DNA from: Peiella sedimenti
GTDB lineage: Bacteria > Pseudomonadota > Alphaproteobacteria > Caulobacterales > Caulobacteraceae
Direction of reading: 5' to 3'
Assembly (NCBI RefSeq): GCF_030504955.1
Contig: NZ_JAUKTR010000005.1
Location: 62,001-126,000, forward strand
DNA: 64,000 nucleotides
The translations under genes were made by a program, and so were the position numbers. Below are positions 29,309 to 38,112 of this stretch, in pieces; position 1 is the first letter of the stretch; each line of letters opens with the position of its first letter. Under the pieces are notes generated by a model, which saw only the letters and a list, made by a program, of their open reading frames with translations, was not told where the DNA came from and made no database searches.

Positions 29309-30727
29309 CTACGCCTCAGGCAGATTGACGATCTGCCCAGCGTAGTAGCGATCGGAGTCGAGAATGGTCGTACGGTTCAAGGCCAGTATCTCATCAGCAC
29401 GGGCCCTATTGCCGAGCTGGTTCTCCGCGATCTCGGCGAGCGTAGAGCCCGCAGGGACGACGTATCGGCGAAGGGGGTTTCCTTGACCATCGACTGCGGG
29501 AGGGAGTTCCGCCGGCTCGTATCCGCCGCGCGCCACGAACTCCCATGGAAGATACGACGCCGCAGCTCTATCCATCTGCGCCCGAATATCTTCCAACGGC
29601 TTCGGTCGCCAAAGCGGGCGGTCAGATCCCTCTGGCGCAGCCCAGCGGACGATGGCTGCGGTGGAGACCTCATGCATTGCCGTGGGCCCACGACGATCAT
29701 GCTTGGGCAGATTGCGCATCACAACCGAGGCAATATCCCACTTCTTCTCAGCCGTGTTGACCGTTGGGGCAAGCACGTCCGGTCGGATACCCCAGATCTT
29801 CGAGTACGAAGAGGCGTCGAGCGCGAGACCCTGTTTCTTTGCCCCCTCCCACACCCACTCCAGGGCCTCGTCCGACAAGCCACGGATCTCACCTCCGCCA
29901 CCGACCGAACCATGGTCTCCAGGGAACCACTGCTGCTGGTACGGCCGATCAGAGTCATTGATTGAGGCGCCGCGTTTCTCGTTGAGTTCGTCGACGTTAT
30001 CCCAAAGTGTCACGTCAAACTTCTTCCGGCGCTCGTCGATGGCCACTGCGTGCCGGGCCGCCTCCACAGAAGGATGTAGCCGATGGTCGTGGAACTCGGC
30101 CGCGTCGTACTCCCCATCGCCGTCGTCGTCCCCGAGCATGGGGTCGCCAAGGGTCTTCACCGTGTCCCAGACGCCAATGTACTTGATCCCCACGATTGGG
30201 AGCTTGTCGGCTCCAGCCGCCCCGCCGTTCTTGAGGCGCCAAGCGCGGTCCTGCTCGCTGGCGCAGACGTCAGGCGCGAACTGGGCGCGGAAGCGGTTGA
30301 TTTCGTCCAGCTCCTCGATGGCGTCCTTTTTCTCACGGCGCTCGTACAGAGATGCGGCCACGTGAATTTTGTCGGCATAGCAGCTGTTGACGATGCCCAC
30401 GTGCTGAATGAGGCCAGCGAACGAGCGGGCGGTGTAGGCGCCGCGTGAGAAGCCGAAGATGAAGATCTCATCCCCGGGTTCGTAGTTGAAGACGAGCGCT
30501 TTGTACCCCTCCACGACACGCTCGTAGAGACCCTTGCCGGTCGCGCCGCCCACCATCTTGTCGCGCCAGGTCCCGGTGCCGACCCCCTCATCGTAATACA
30601 CGATCTGAGCCACGCCGCCCTTCGCCGTGTTCTTCACGCCAGCCGCCGTGATGGCCACATTCGTCGGGTGGGGTCGATCGAGCGTGTTGCCCGTGCCGTC
30701 AAAGCAGAAAACCAGACGCTTCATCAT
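29309..30727 (-). CDS. DUF2235 alpha/beta hydrolase with C-terminal LysM domain (Tle1-like)
   Basis: 472 residues. The N-terminus (KRLVFCFDGTGNTLDRPHPTN) and the nucleophile elbow GFSRGA at 92-97 (Ser94) define DUF2235, the family of the type VI secretion phospholipase Tle1. Residues about 425-470 form a LysM domain (VPAGSTLAEIAENQLGNRAR) that would bind peptidoglycan. No signal peptide is present. A hydrolase with a cell-wall anchor could be a toxin delivered to the envelope or a lipid-modifying enzyme. No T6SS genes are seen nearby. It is divergent from the nuclease gene. Confidence 0.82.
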   Translation of the reverse strand: MMKRLVFCFDGTGNTLDRPHPTNVAITAAGVKNTAKGGVAQIVYYDEGVGTGTWRDKMVGGATGKGLYERVVEGYKALVFNYEPGDEIFIFGFSRGAYTARSFAGLIQHVGIVNSCYADKIHVAASLYERREKKDAIEELDEINRFRAQFAPDVCASEQDRAWRLKNGGAAGADKLPIVGIKYIGVWDTVKTLGDPMLGDDDGDGEYDAAEFHDHRLHPSVEAARHAVAIDERRKKFDVTLWDNVDELNEKRGASINDSDRPYQQQWFPGDHGSVGGGGEIRGLSDEALEWVWEGAKKQGLALDASSYSKIWGIRPDVLAPTVNTAEKKWDIASVVMRNLPKHDRRGPTAMHEVSTAAIVRWAAPEGSDRPLWRPKPLEDIRAQMDRAAASYLPWEFVARGGYEPAELPPAVDGQGNPLRRYVVPAGSTLAEIAENQLGNRARADEILALNRTTILDSDRYYAGQIVNLPEA

Positions 30728-30838
30728 GCTCTCCGTTCTTGCCCCGCTTGAGTAGCGGGACGTCCCGTCAAGGGCGGGCGCATCCCCTCACTGAATCGCT
30801 CGACTCACCCCATACTACTTTATAGGAGGCTCACAGGT

Positions 30839-31624
30839 ATGCGCACCACCATTATGATGCTGGGTCTGACCTGGCTTCTCACCGCCGGAGCCGCGGCCGC
30901 CGACGACGCTGAGATCCACACCTTCCATTGCCTTCATGGCTGCCCGATGGGAACGCCAGCGACGAACGACCTCGTCGTTCGGGAAATCTACACGCTGTCC
31001 TCGAACGATCGGACGAAGTTCGCCGACTGGGTCGCCTACCGAGTTACCGCAAGCACTGTCGGCGCATCTGAAAGCCGACGCTGGCGAGCCGATCCATGGC
31101 TGGCCGATGATGAGACTTTGGAGCCGAACGACTATGACGATGCGCCCCGCGCGCTCTCGATAGATCGCGGCCACCAGGCGCCCCTCGCCGCACTGTCTGG
31201 CACCCCGTACGCGGAGGACACAAACCTTCTTTCAAACATCACCCCCCAGCGGGCCGCACTGAACCAAGCCTCCTGGCAACACCTTGAGGCGCAGGAGCGG
31301 AACCTCGCGACCCGAGCGACGGATCCTGAGGTGCTCTATGTGCTCACAGGGCCGCTGTACGAGCGCGTGCTCCAGCCGCTCCCGATGCCGAGGGGGGCCG
31401 AGCGGCACCGGGTGCCGTCCGGCTATTGGAAAGTCATCGCGACCGAAGACGGCCGAATGTCGGCCTTCATCTTCCCACAGGAGACCCTGCGGAGCGCCAA
31501 CTACTGCGACATGCGCGTTTCGCTCGAAGAAGTGGAGCTTCGCACCAATCTGACCATTTTTCCAAGGCTCGCTGAGCGCACCTTCGCCTCGCTCGATCTA
31601 GCTCTAGGCTGTCCACCCCTTTGA
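30839..31624 (+). CDS. Exported DNA/RNA non-specific endonuclease (NUC family)
   Basis: 261 residues. A signal peptide (residues 1-21) is followed by the beta-beta-alpha-metal nuclease domain with the intact DRGH motif at 109-112 (His112 is the expected general base) and the downstream NITPQRAALNQASWQHLE stretch holding the Mg-binding Asn. Four cysteines could form disulphides. Ribosome site TAGGAGG lies upstream of the ATG. It would degrade nucleic acid in the periplasm or outside. No immunity gene was recognised beside it. Confidence 0.88.
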   Translation: MRTTIMMLGLTWLLTAGAAAADDAEIHTFHCLHGCPMGTPATNDLVVREIYTLSSNDRTKFADWVAYRVTASTVGASESRRWRADPWLADDETLEPNDYDDAPRALSIDRGHQAPLAALSGTPYAEDTNLLSNITPQRAALNQASWQHLEAQERNLATRATDPEVLYVLTGPLYERVLQPLPMPRGAERHRVPSGYWKVIATEDGRMSAFIFPQETLRSANYCDMRVSLEEVELRTNLTIFPRLAERTFASLDLALGCPPL

Positions 31625-31703
31625 TTTGAGACCCCGGGCGTCGAAATCTTGCCAGGGGCTATGTTTAGCCGCCGACATGAGCTGTCCGAGAGCACGCCAT
31701 TGG

Positions 31704-33818
31704 CTAAGCTATATTTTGGGCGATGCGAGAACTCGGTAGCTGCACTTCGCAAACGTCGCCTCCGCGGACCTCAAAGACCCTTTTTGCGCGCCTCACCAAT
31801 GCTGGTCGATGAGACACCACGATCCGGGTGATATTGAGACCGGCGACGATGTCAGCAATCCGATCCTCGTTGGATGCATCCAGATTTGCAGTTCCTTCGT
31901 CGAACACGAGGAGGGCAGGATCATTGTAGAACGCCCTGGCGAGGAGAATCCGCTGCTTTTGCCCGCTCGACAAAGCCGCGCCGAGTTCACCGATCAATGA
32001 CTGATAGTTCATGGGCATCGCCATGATTTCGTCGTGCACCTGAGCCGTCTGCGCAGCGCGGTGCAGGCGCTCTCGATTCACGTCGGGACTAAAGAAATTG
32101 ATGTTATCGGCGATAGAGCCTGCGGCTAGATGATCTTCTTGGGTTACGAGACCAATCGAGCGCCGCCACGCCCGCCAAAGCTCAGGCGATGCGACCGCAC
32201 CGTCCAGCTCCACGTGTCCAGAACTGGGCGTGTACAACCCCAAGATCAGCTTGAGTAGTGTCGACTTGCCTGAACCCGACGGCCCGGTGATCGCTACATA
32301 ATCGCCGGATGGTATATGCAGATTGACGCCCTTGAGCACCGGGCGGTCGGTGGCGCCGTACCGAAAGCTCACATCGACGAGCCGGATATCGCCCCCGATC
32401 GGCTCTGTTAGAGCTGCGACTTCAGTCGCCTCGGCCGGGGTGGAGACAATCTCCGACAGCCGCTCGAGCAGGACCTTCACCATCTGCAGCTGGCCGTACG
32501 TGGTGAGCAGGCGAAGCAGCTTCTCCGAGGCTAGGCCCCTATAGACGAATGCGGCCAAAAGCATGCCAAGCGTAAGTTCGTCATTGATTACGAGGTAAGC
32601 GCCAGCCGCCATGAGGAGGACCGTCGACGCCGACGATATCCCCGCGCCTGCCTGGGACTGAAGAGTGCGGAACCTGGCCAGCGAAAACGCCGAAGCCAGG
32701 GCTTGCGCCAGTTGGTTACGCCACAAGGTCTCCCGTTCGGCCTCTCGCGCATTCAGTTTAATCGGGAGAATGCTCCGAAGCGTCTCAAAAAGTATGCTTT
32801 GCTCGTGACTCCGGTCGGAGATGCTGGCGTCCACTAACGCATTGATCCGGCCCTGAAGGGCCCACGTCACGCCGCCTGCGACAGCCGTCGAGACGAGGGT
32901 TATAAGACCCAGCCAGACGGAATAATGAAAAAGGATCGCGAGGGCCAACAGCGCCACCACAGTGTCGATGAGCGCAGCCACCGCGCCGCTCAGGATGATC
33001 TCATTGATCTGAGAAACGCCTTGGAAGCGAGACGCGATGTCTCCCATGCGCCGGCCCTCGAAGAAGGTGATGGGCAGCCGGACCAAGTGTCTGAAAACAT
33101 TGCCTGCCGCTTCATAGGAGAGGTGGCTCGCGTAGTACTGTATGATCCAGGCGCGGACGAACTCGATCATGAGCTGAAGGCCCGCCAGCAGCAAAAAGAC
33201 CCCCGCGATCAGCGGTAGCAGCGAGACGATCCCAGGCTCGACCGCCTGATCGATGATGAACTGCATTTGTAGGGGAAGGACAAAGCTCACGCAGCCCAGC
33301 GCGGCGGAGAAAGCCAGAACTTGGAAGAGAGCCGCGCGAAGCGGTCCGGCGTCCTTCCATAGGGTTGAAAGCCGAACCCGGGGCGTCGGCGCGCACAGTG
33401 TGACGGACGAGGTCGGCTCAAGTTCAAGCACGACGCCGGTGAAGTGTGCAGAAAGCTCGGTCCTTCTGATGCGACGCCGACCCACTGCAGGGTCCAGAAT
33501 TTCTACGTGATGGCGATCGATGTGGCTGAGGACCACAAAGTGATTGAAATCCCAATGCAGAATCGCCGGCAGTCGGACGACCGACAACTCGTCGATCTCG
33601 GCGCGATAAGCCCGAGGCGCCAGGCCGCTTGCCGATGCGACCTCCATGAGACCCTTCAGATTGACGCCCGCGAGCGAAGTCTGAAATCGTTGGCGAAGCG
33701 CACTCAGGGTCGAGCGCCCATCGTGGTGGGCCAGCACCATGGCCAAGCACGCTAAGCCGCACTCAGACCCCTCGGTGGCGCGAAAGAACGGGACCTTTGA
33801 CCGGCGCTTCGTACTCAT
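31704..33818 (-). CDS. Peptidase-containing ABC exporter (C39 PCAT type)
   Basis: 704 residues with all three PCAT parts. The N-terminal C39 peptidase has its catalytic Cys20 (SECGLACLA), His93 (FNHFVVLSH) and Asp109 (ILDPAVG). A six-helix exporter domain follows (about 160-440), then an ATPase with Walker A GPSGSGKST, signature LSSGQKQRILLARA and Walker B LLVFDEGTANLD. Such proteins cut double-glycine leaders and export the core peptide. The expected substrate is the precursor encoded at 36495-36710. The start overlaps the HlyD gene stop by 4 bp. Confidence 0.93.
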   Translation of the reverse strand: MSTKRRSKVPFFRATEGSECGLACLAMVLAHHDGRSTLSALRQRFQTSLAGVNLKGLMEVASASGLAPRAYRAEIDELSVVRLPAILHWDFNHFVVLSHIDRHHVEILDPAVGRRRIRRTELSAHFTGVVLELEPTSSVTLCAPTPRVRLSTLWKDAGPLRAALFQVLAFSAALGCVSFVLPLQMQFIIDQAVEPGIVSLLPLIAGVFLLLAGLQLMIEFVRAWIIQYYASHLSYEAAGNVFRHLVRLPITFFEGRRMGDIASRFQGVSQINEIILSGAVAALIDTVVALLALAILFHYSVWLGLITLVSTAVAGGVTWALQGRINALVDASISDRSHEQSILFETLRSILPIKLNAREAERETLWRNQLAQALASAFSLARFRTLQSQAGAGISSASTVLLMAAGAYLVINDELTLGMLLAAFVYRGLASEKLLRLLTTYGQLQMVKVLLERLSEIVSTPAEATEVAALTEPIGGDIRLVDVSFRYGATDRPVLKGVNLHIPSGDYVAITGPSGSGKSTLLKLILGLYTPSSGHVELDGAVASPELWRAWRRSIGLVTQEDHLAAGSIADNINFFSPDVNRERLHRAAQTAQVHDEIMAMPMNYQSLIGELGAALSSGQKQRILLARAFYNDPALLVFDEGTANLDASNEDRIADIVAGLNITRIVVSHRPALVRRAKRVFEVRGGDVCEVQLPSSRIAQNIA

Positions 33819-35041
33819 TGCTCATTGCGATCCCAGAGTCGCTGAAAAAGGGACCGGGCATCTTTGACGATGGACAGCCTAACGGGCGCCCCGGCCGGCC
33901 AAGCGCGGGTACCAGGGGGAAATCTCACCCGGACGAGGTATCGGATCGAATCCGCCGCCCCCTCGCCGGCAGTGGTGCTCGGCATTGGTGTTTCAGATAC
34001 GCTGGCGACGACGCCCTCGATCCGACCATCACCCACGCCGGTGGAAACTAGGCGGGCCACCACCCGCTGCCCGACCTTCACGCGACTCAGAGCGTCTGCG
34101 GCGATAGGCACCTCCGCCTCGATCGGTGCGCCAGCCGATATCTGTAAGAGGGGGCGAGCCGGCTGAACGGCCTCACCCGCTCTGGCGGTGATGGCGCCAA
34201 CAATGCCCGCGGCGGGAGCTCGAACTACAAGGCGGCTTTGGCTCTCGAGCGCCGCCGTAGCGAGCCGAGAGTTGCTCGCCGCGACATCGCTCAGAGCCGT
34301 GATTCTGGCCCGCCGGCCCGGGATCGCCGCGGCCGCCGCTCTGAGTTCAGCGAGTTGGCGAAGGAGGCCGGCTTTTCGCTCATCTAGAGCGGCTGCATTC
34401 CGCTGCTCGCTTAGATATTGATTGCGACGCATGTCGAGCGCGGCTTGAGACAGCATTCCCCGGGTGACGAGTTCGCTAGACCGCTCGTACTGCTGCTGCG
34501 CTATTTCCACCTGCTCGATCTGCAGCAGGGCTTGGCGATCCAGGCTTTGCAGTTGGGCCTGGAGCGCTTGAATCTGATTAGACAAGCCAGCAGCTTCGCT
34601 GTTCAGTTGGGCCAATTCGGCATCGCTAGCCCGCACTTGAGACTCTGCAGCGCTGCGCACATGCACCGAGGCTGCGTGGTTGGACTCCTCGGCCCCGAGT
34701 CGGACCGTGACCAGCGCCATGCCTGGTTCAACCGAGTCGCCCTCTCGTACGTGAACCGCCGCCACGACTCCGGGCTGCGGGGTCTCGACGTTTAGCAATC
34801 CCTGGGTCGGCACGACGCGGCCACTGGCCGTAACGAGTTCGGGTATGGGCAGCCACAGAAAAATGGACCCAACCGCCGCTGTTAGGGCGCCGCACAGAGC
34901 CAGAAGAATCCTGACTGGGGGCCGGGGAAGGTTCAGGGGCCGACCGTGAAGGCGCCGCTGATTAAACTCAAGGGCCTCCGTCCGGAACAAGCCGTAGGAT
35001 ACGACCCCCTGAGATGCGTCAGCGCCGCGTTCGACATCCAT
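33815..35041 (-). CDS. HlyD-family periplasmic adaptor of the peptide exporter
   Basis: 408 residues. One membrane helix at about 45-65 (LALCGALTAAVGSIFLWLP) is followed by a biotinyl-lipoyl-like half motif (PGVVAAVHVREGDSVEPG), a long coiled coil (about 130-245) and the second half motif. It links the inner-membrane PCAT to an outer-membrane channel. No TolC-like gene is present in the cluster, so a chromosomal one would be used. It overlaps the exporter start and lies 1 bp after the zinc-ribbon gene. Confidence 0.9.
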   Translation of the reverse strand: MDVERGADASQGVVSYGLFRTEALEFNQRRLHGRPLNLPRPPVRILLALCGALTAAVGSIFLWLPIPELVTASGRVVPTQGLLNVETPQPGVVAAVHVREGDSVEPGMALVTVRLGAEESNHAASVHVRSAAESQVRASDAELAQLNSEAAGLSNQIQALQAQLQSLDRQALLQIEQVEIAQQQYERSSELVTRGMLSQAALDMRRNQYLSEQRNAAALDERKAGLLRQLAELRAAAAAIPGRRARITALSDVAASNSRLATAALESQSRLVVRAPAAGIVGAITARAGEAVQPARPLLQISAGAPIEAEVPIAADALSRVKVGQRVVARLVSTGVGDGRIEGVVASVSETPMPSTTAGEGAADSIRYLVRVRFPPGTRAWPAGAPVRLSIVKDARSLFQRLWDRNEQ

Positions 35042-35042
35042 C

Positions 35043-35438
35043 TCAAAAGTTACCCAGTGGGCACTTGGAGCTCCTCAACCGCGCCTTGGCGTTCATGACG
35101 CAGTTGCAGACTTTGCACTGGAGCAGCGGCGCCGTCCCAGGCGCGACAGTGCTAGCGCCCCTGCCTATCAGGAAACGGATCTCGGGGCAGTCCAGGCAGA
35201 TTGAAAGGCGACGTTCATACTCGGATTGACTAACCGGTAGAATGCCTTGAATGAGACGACGTGCCAGTTCCAGTCTTCCCTGCGGGGTAGTCTGGGCAGC
35301 GCCGTCGGGCTCATCGACAAGCGTCTCGGCCAGCTCTTCTGCGAATCCTTCTGCAATTTGCTCTTGCCCTTCGGTCGATGGCATATCCCGAAGGCGCTGA
35401 TGCAGCCGCTCCACCAATGTGCGGTCGATCAGCGTCAT
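35043..35438 (-). CDS. Cysteine-rich zinc-ribbon-like protein (DUF6171-like) in the RiPP operon
   Basis: 131 residues. The first 80 are helical and acidic. The C-terminal 50 carry CLDCPEI, then CKVCNCVMNAKARLRSSKCP, a pattern like the small zinc-ribbon proteins of DUF6171. It is coupled to the ATP-grasp gene (ATGA overlap) and to the adaptor (1 bp gap), so it most likely takes part in peptide maturation or recognition. A role as leader-binding partner or metal-dependent helper is inference. Confidence 0.7.
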   Translation of the reverse strand: MTLIDRTLVERLHQRLRDMPSTEGQEQIAEGFAEELAETLVDEPDGAAQTTPQGRLELARRLIQGILPVSQSEYERRLSICLDCPEIRFLIGRGASTVAPGTAPLLQCKVCNCVMNAKARLRSSKCPLGNF

Positions 35439-36436
35439 GCGGCCACGCCCTTCTCACGGGCGGCGCCCTGCGTCTTCTCAGCCCGGCGCACAAGCTCGTC
35501 GGCTGCATGCTCAGATAGCGGCAGACCCAACTCTTCCTCCAGGCCTGCCCACTGACCGTCCGGATTGCACTCAAAGAAGATGTGCTCGCCCCGAGGGGTG
35601 ACCGCCAAGTCGAAGACGCCGCTATCAAGACCGAAGTGGTCCAGGAACGCCGCCAGTCTCAGCCGAAGATCCTCTGAGATCTCTGTAGGCTCGTAGAGCG
35701 TGGGATCCGCTGCCAGCAGCCGCCAATCGAGCTGCGTAGCACGGTGCGCCTGGGAGTTTATCCGCACCGAGACGTCTCGCGCCCCGAACACGTGCACTCG
35801 CAGTTCGTGAGCTTTTGGAATCTCGTTCTGGTAAATGCCCGGAACAGCCCGGACCGCCGCTTCGTTTTCCGTGATCTGAGACGTCTCAAAAAGCGCGACG
35901 GGCGGCGGCCCTCGATCATCGTACCTTTGGGCGGAGACCGGTTTGTAGAGAACCGTATTGGGGAACCGCTCCGCTAGGGCTCGCGGCTCGTTGCCGATGA
36001 CGGTCTCGGGAATATTGAACCCAAGCCGCAACGCGACTTTCAACTGGCACGCCTTTAAGTGCGCGCCCGATTGAGATCCGGCATATCCGGATATGTAGAT
36101 ATGCGGTGCCTCCTCGCTGATCATTCGAAAGAGCGCATGGAGGCAATCGCGCCACTCGGCGCGCCAGAATTGATGCCGTGCTACATCAGAATGGCGGCTG
36201 CGCAGTTCGGGGCCGAAGGGGGGCTTTAGACGAAGCCATACGAGACCGACCTCGGCCCGCTGAAGCTCCTCCATGAATGGCCAGGTGACACCCTCCGCCC
36301 CCAAGCCGATGGCGAATGTGTCGTTGTAGTGGTCGAAAACGGTGACGGTGAAACTCCGCGCGATCAATCGATCTCGCATCAGCCGTATGTGTGCGTCTGT
36401 CTCCTGGCCGAATAGAACCGCACACCGAGTGACCAT
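35435..36436 (-). CDS. ATP-grasp peptide maturase (MvdD/graspetide ligase-like)
   Basis: 333 residues from the ATG at 36436; a longer frame upstream would run into the precursor gene. It has the layout of RimK/MvdD-type ATP-grasp ligases: an N-terminal domain ending near 130, a lysine strand NTVLYKPVSAQRYDD, the hinge YQNEIPKAHELRVHVFG, and the metal-binding EHIFFECNPDGQW at about 290. In graspetides such enzymes join Asp/Glu side chains to Ser/Thr/Lys as esters or amides. It directly follows the precursor gene. The chemistry on this Cys/Asp-rich core is unknown. Confidence 0.85.
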   Translation of the reverse strand: MVTRCAVLFGQETDAHIRLMRDRLIARSFTVTVFDHYNDTFAIGLGAEGVTWPFMEELQRAEVGLVWLRLKPPFGPELRSRHSDVARHQFWRAEWRDCLHALFRMISEEAPHIYISGYAGSQSGAHLKACQLKVALRLGFNIPETVIGNEPRALAERFPNTVLYKPVSAQRYDDRGPPPVALFETSQITENEAAVRAVPGIYQNEIPKAHELRVHVFGARDVSVRINSQAHRATQLDWRLLAADPTLYEPTEISEDLRLRLAAFLDHFGLDSGVFDLAVTPRGEHIFFECNPDGQWAGLEEELGLPLSEHAADELVRRAEKTQGAAREKGVAA

Positions 36437-36462
36437 GCACTTTCGCTCATCTTCAAAACAGG

Positions 36463-36489
36463 ACGAGGGCGGGCATCGCCCGCCCTCGT
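36463..36489 (-). terminator. Perfect hairpin between precursor and maturase genes
   Basis: A 12 bp perfect stem (ACGAGGGCGGGC with GCCCGCCCTCGT) and a 3-base loop sit in the 58 bp gap after the precursor stop. On the transcribed strand it is followed by CCTGTTTTG, a weak U-run. It probably acts as a partial terminator or 3' stabiliser that yields more precursor mRNA than enzyme mRNA. Confidence 0.75.
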
Positions 36490-36494
36490 ACGCA

Positions 36495-36710
36495 TTAGCA
36501 GTCGAAGCAGGGGCTCGCGTCACAGACCAAGTCGTCACAATCAAGCTGGTCGTTGTCGGACTGATGCACGCCCATCCGCGTCCAACGGCAGTTGGCGGTC
36601 CAAGCGCCGTCGCACGTGTCGGCGCCGAACACTACGTTCAGATCGGCTTCAGACAGGCGCTGCAGCTTGTTTGCGAAAGCCATTTCGGGGACGCTGGATC
36701 TCGTTTCCAT
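36495..36710 (-). CDS. RiPP precursor peptide with double-glycine-type leader and Cys/Asp-rich core
   Basis: 71 residues from the ATG at 36710, preceded by GGAGGTGG. The leader ends in LSEADLNVVFGA, the classic pattern recognised by C39 peptidases with Gly-Ala at the cut site. Cleavage would leave a 41-residue core beginning DTCDGAWTANCRW and ending CDASPCFDC, with six Cys and nine Asp. This lacks the TTxxxxEE repeats of known graspetides. The next genes encode an ATP-grasp enzyme and a C39 exporter, so it is very likely their substrate. The 88 bp upstream is shared with the divergent secreted-protein gene. Confidence 0.85.
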   Translation of the reverse strand: METRSSVPEMAFANKLQRLSEADLNVVFGADTCDGAWTANCRWTRMGVHQSDNDQLDCDDLVCDASPCFDC

Positions 36711-36798
36711 GATAACCACCTCCAGTATGCCAAGATCGGCGGCATTGATGATATGCACCACCTTAGGTAAATATCAACGGCCTTCATTGGAGCTCAAA

Positions 36799-38112
36799 AT
36801 GATGCCTGTGGGCCGCCGGGATCTGGTATTTGGATCGCTTGCTCTTTCACTCCTCTGGCCGTGGGGGTCAGCGAGAGCGGCGGCTCCGGGTGACGCATGG
36901 AATGACCCGCTCGCTCGATACCTCCCAGCCCTCGCCGAAGTGCGGGCCGCCGCCGAGGTGGAGATTGCAGGGGGCGTTCAGACCGGCCCCAGACGAGCGC
37001 AGTTGGCGCAGATGTATGCGATGGTTGGCGACGAGGCGGCCGCATTGACGATCTCGGCGCAGATCGAGACGGCGTCCCTGGAACGGCGTCGCGCGAGCGG
37101 GTCCACCTTGGCCGCGGAGGCAGCACCTGACCTGACCCAGACCCGGTCGGCTCCAGCTGCCGAGTACATCCTGCGACAGGCGGAAGGTCGTCGGTTGGTC
37201 ATCCTGAACGAGGCCCATCACCTTTCACGCTGCCGCGCGTTCGCCGAGGAGCTCCTGAGCGGTCTCGCTTCGCTTGGCTTCACTTGGTTCGCAGCCGAGA
37301 CCTTCCAAGAGTCTGCAAACGCCTGGTCGCCTGGACAAGCCGTCAGGCCCGATATGGGGTTCTACGTCCGGGATCCAGTCTATGCCGAACTTGTGCGCAA
37401 GGCAGGCCGGCTCGGCTTCAGCCTCGCTGCATACGAGATGCGCCAGGATCAAGTTCTCACAACCGATAGCCCGAGCTCTCTAGAGCTCCTCAATCACCGG
37501 GAAGCCATGCAGGCGTCCAACTTGGTAGCTCACGTGTTCGAGCGTGATCCTGGGGCGAAGGTGTTCTGCCTCTGTGGCTACGGCCACGCTGTCGATAATC
37601 CCCGCAATCCCGAGCTCGCACGCATGTTCGCGGCGCGGCTACGCGAACTGACAGGCATCGATCCTCTCACCATTTCCCAGACAGGCGGGCAGCCAGCACG
37701 GACGCCTATGGATGACTCGCCCGCCGTGCATGCGGTCCTAGAGCGTTTCGAGCCCGTGGACCCCATCGTCGTGCTGGACGCGCTAGGCGGAACGGTCCGA
37801 GGCGGCCGTAGTGACAACGGAATGGATCTGGCGGTCTTCCATCCTCGATACGAGGATGTTTATGGACGACCGGGTTGGTTGGCCAAGGCCTCCGGACGCG
37901 TTCCCGTGAGGATCGCGCTGCCGCCTGATCCCTCCGGATCCGAACGGCTCCTCCAAGCTCTGCATGCCTCTGAAGGGTCGCCCACTGTGCCTGCCGATCA
38001 ATGCCCCGTCGCCGGCATGTCCGCAGCAACTCTATTCCTGCGACCCGGCCGCTATCGCCTCCGCGTCGAAACAGAGGGCGGTATAATCTGGCTAGAAGAC
38101 ATAGGCGTGTGA
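36799..38112 (+). CDS. Exported EreA/ChaN/TraB-like protein divergent from the RiPP operon
   Basis: 437 residues from the ATG at 36799 (GGAG 7 bp upstream). A twin-arginine-like or Sec signal (GRRDLVFGSLALSLLWPW, then SARAAA) opens it. Residues about 130-330 have the pattern of the erythromycin-esterase/haem-uptake (Tiki/ChaN) superfamily: LVILNEAHHLSRCRAF, then FAAETF and CLCGYGHAVDNP. These folds hydrolyse esters or cleave peptides with Glu/His residues. Its position suggests immunity, core processing or uptake of the RiPP product, but it could be unrelated. Confidence 0.65.
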   Translation: MMPVGRRDLVFGSLALSLLWPWGSARAAAPGDAWNDPLARYLPALAEVRAAAEVEIAGGVQTGPRRAQLAQMYAMVGDEAAALTISAQIETASLERRRASGSTLAAEAAPDLTQTRSAPAAEYILRQAEGRRLVILNEAHHLSRCRAFAEELLSGLASLGFTWFAAETFQESANAWSPGQAVRPDMGFYVRDPVYAELVRKAGRLGFSLAAYEMRQDQVLTTDSPSSLELLNHREAMQASNLVAHVFERDPGAKVFCLCGYGHAVDNPRNPELARMFAARLRELTGIDPLTISQTGGQPARTPMDDSPAVHAVLERFEPVDPIVVLDALGGTVRGGRSDNGMDLAVFHPRYEDVYGRPGWLAKASGRVPVRIALPPDPSGSERLLQALHASEGSPTVPADQCPVAGMSAATLFLRPGRYRLRVETEGGIIWLEDIGV

